Source: GCA-2862585 sp965661345 (GTDB taxonomy: Bacteria > Bacteroidota > Bacteroidia > Flavobacteriales > UBA7312). Taken from it: DNA of 64,000 bases. Below are positions 63,569 to 64,000 of the stretch, piece by piece. Within the stretch, counting starts at the first letter, position 1. Each line of letters begins with the position of its first letter. The stretch covers positions 9,310 through 73,309 of the forward strand of contig CBFIDK010000008.1 in NCBI GenBank assembly GCA_965661345.1. The letters are read 5' to 3'. Position numbers and translations under genes: made by a program. The notes beneath the pieces were generated by a model. It was not told the origin of the DNA, did no database searches, and saw nothing but the letters and a program-made list of their open reading frames with translations.

Positions 63569-63574
63569 CTTTGA
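63565..63574 (+). promoter_or_regulatory. boxA-like antitermination element before 16S rRNA
   Basis: TGTTCTTTGA resembles the bacterial rRNA boxA core (TGCTCTTTA), bound by NusB-S10 for antitermination, and lies about 90 bp before the 16S 5' end where such a site is expected. Assigned by sequence resemblance and position only. Confidence 0.55.
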
Positions 63575-63662
63575 TTTAATGGGATAGACGAAATTAAACA
63601 AGAAAATTCAACGTCAATTTTTTTAGCTTATGAACGAACCAGGAAATTATATAAACTTTTAT

Positions 63663-64000
63663 ACAACGAAGAGTTTGATCCTGGCTCAGGATGAACGCTA
63701 GCGGCAGGCCTAACACATGCAAGTCGAACGGTAACAGGGATTGCTTGCAATCCGCTGACGAGTGGCGCACGGGTGCGTAACGCGTATGCAATCTGCCTTT
63801 AACTGAGAGATAGCCCAGAGAAATTTGGATTAATACCTCATAATATTGTGATTTGGCATCATTTCACAATTAAAGCTTCGGCGGTTAAAGATGAGCATGC
63901 GTCCTATTAGCTTGTTGGTAAGGTAACGGCTTACCAAGGCAACGATAGGTAGGGGGCCTGAAAGGGTGATCCCCCACACTGGTACTGAGACACGGACCAG
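63663..64000 (+). rRNA. rrs: 16S ribosomal RNA, 5' part (cut by window end)
   Basis: The universal AGAGTTTGATCCTGGCTCAG starts at 63670 (E. coli position 8), so the mature 5' end is near 63663. Other conserved blocks follow: GATGAACGCTAGCGGCAGGC, ACACATGCAAGTCGAACG, GAGTGGCGCACGGGTG, and ACTGGTACTGAGACACGG just before the cut. The GGCAGGCCTAACACATGC form and the helix 6 to 10 sequences fit Bacteroidota. About 1.2 kb of the gene lies beyond the window. Confidence 0.98.

Noticed and set aside
63594..63791. Reverse-strand frame over the 16S 5' end
   Set aside because: It lies in rRNA, where open frames have no meaning.
1..64000. CRISPR arrays, transposases, integrases, attachment sites
   Set aside because: No regularly spaced repeats, no transposase or integrase motifs and no terminal inverted repeats were seen.

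Overview
The window is a chromosomal segment of an AT-rich member of the Bacteroidota, most likely Flavobacteriia/Flavobacteriales. The evidence is an L11-L1-L10-L7/L12-RpoB-RpoC cluster with flavobacterial-type proteins, two secreted proteins with type IX secretion (T9SS) C-terminal sorting tails, a general lack of Shine-Dalgarno sequences, several promoters of the Bacteroidota type (TAnnTTTG at -7, TTG at -33), and the 5' end of a 16S rRNA gene. The genus cannot be named from this sequence alone. No insertion sequence, prophage, CRISPR array or integron is visible; this is core chromosome with lineage-specific genes between housekeeping blocks.

Layout. 1-13273 (+) is the translation/transcription block: tRNA-Tyr, tRNA-Gly, tRNA-Thr, tuf, tRNA-Trp, secE, nusG, rplK, rplA, rplJ, rplL, rpoB, rpoC and a DUF3467 gene, closed by a strong terminator. 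A 16-bp hairpin lies between rplL and rpoB, and rpoB has no usable ATG, so TTG 4751 is the probable start. 13294-21167 is mixed: a fatty-acid desaturase, a cystathionine beta-synthase-like enzyme with an FtsX-like permease, a NamZ-type muramidase, a T9SS cargo protein, a YkgJ-type protein, an aminotransferase and a DUF1573 protein. 21297-31405 holds valS, a large beta-propeller T9SS protein, hemG and the fused acyl-CoA mutase icmF. 31406-38602 has envelope proteins (coiled-coil, SRPBCC/GyrI-like, YceI), a MazG-like hydrolase, a GNAT enzyme, ilvE, an M42 peptidase, mnmD and rpsT. 38670-44599 has radC directly abutting a deacetylase-like and a FemAB-like gene, then a reverse-strand operon YHS-DoxX-ATP-grasp-DinB-NRDE in which the DinB frame is broken at an A9 tract.

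44762-52438 contains a small membrane protein, a YjjG nucleotidase and a compact eight-gene reverse operon hpt-adk-obg-PAP2-(50-aa membrane protein)-PafA-like-aroB-aroA, whose genes overlap or nearly abut. 52543-63217 (+) has purE, a lipoprotein, a translationally coupled pair of outer-membrane proteins (one carrying a periplasmic helix-hairpin-helix segment), an acyl-CoA synthetase, purL, an aromatic amino acid hydroxylase with a long C-terminal extension, and an SDR enzyme. 63218-64000 is an rRNA operon start with two tandem promoters, each followed by the same leader motif.

The least explained items are the helix-hairpin-helix/outer-membrane barrel pair, the frameshifted DinB gene in its five-gene operon, the hidden 50-residue membrane protein, and the duplicated rRNA promoter-leader module.
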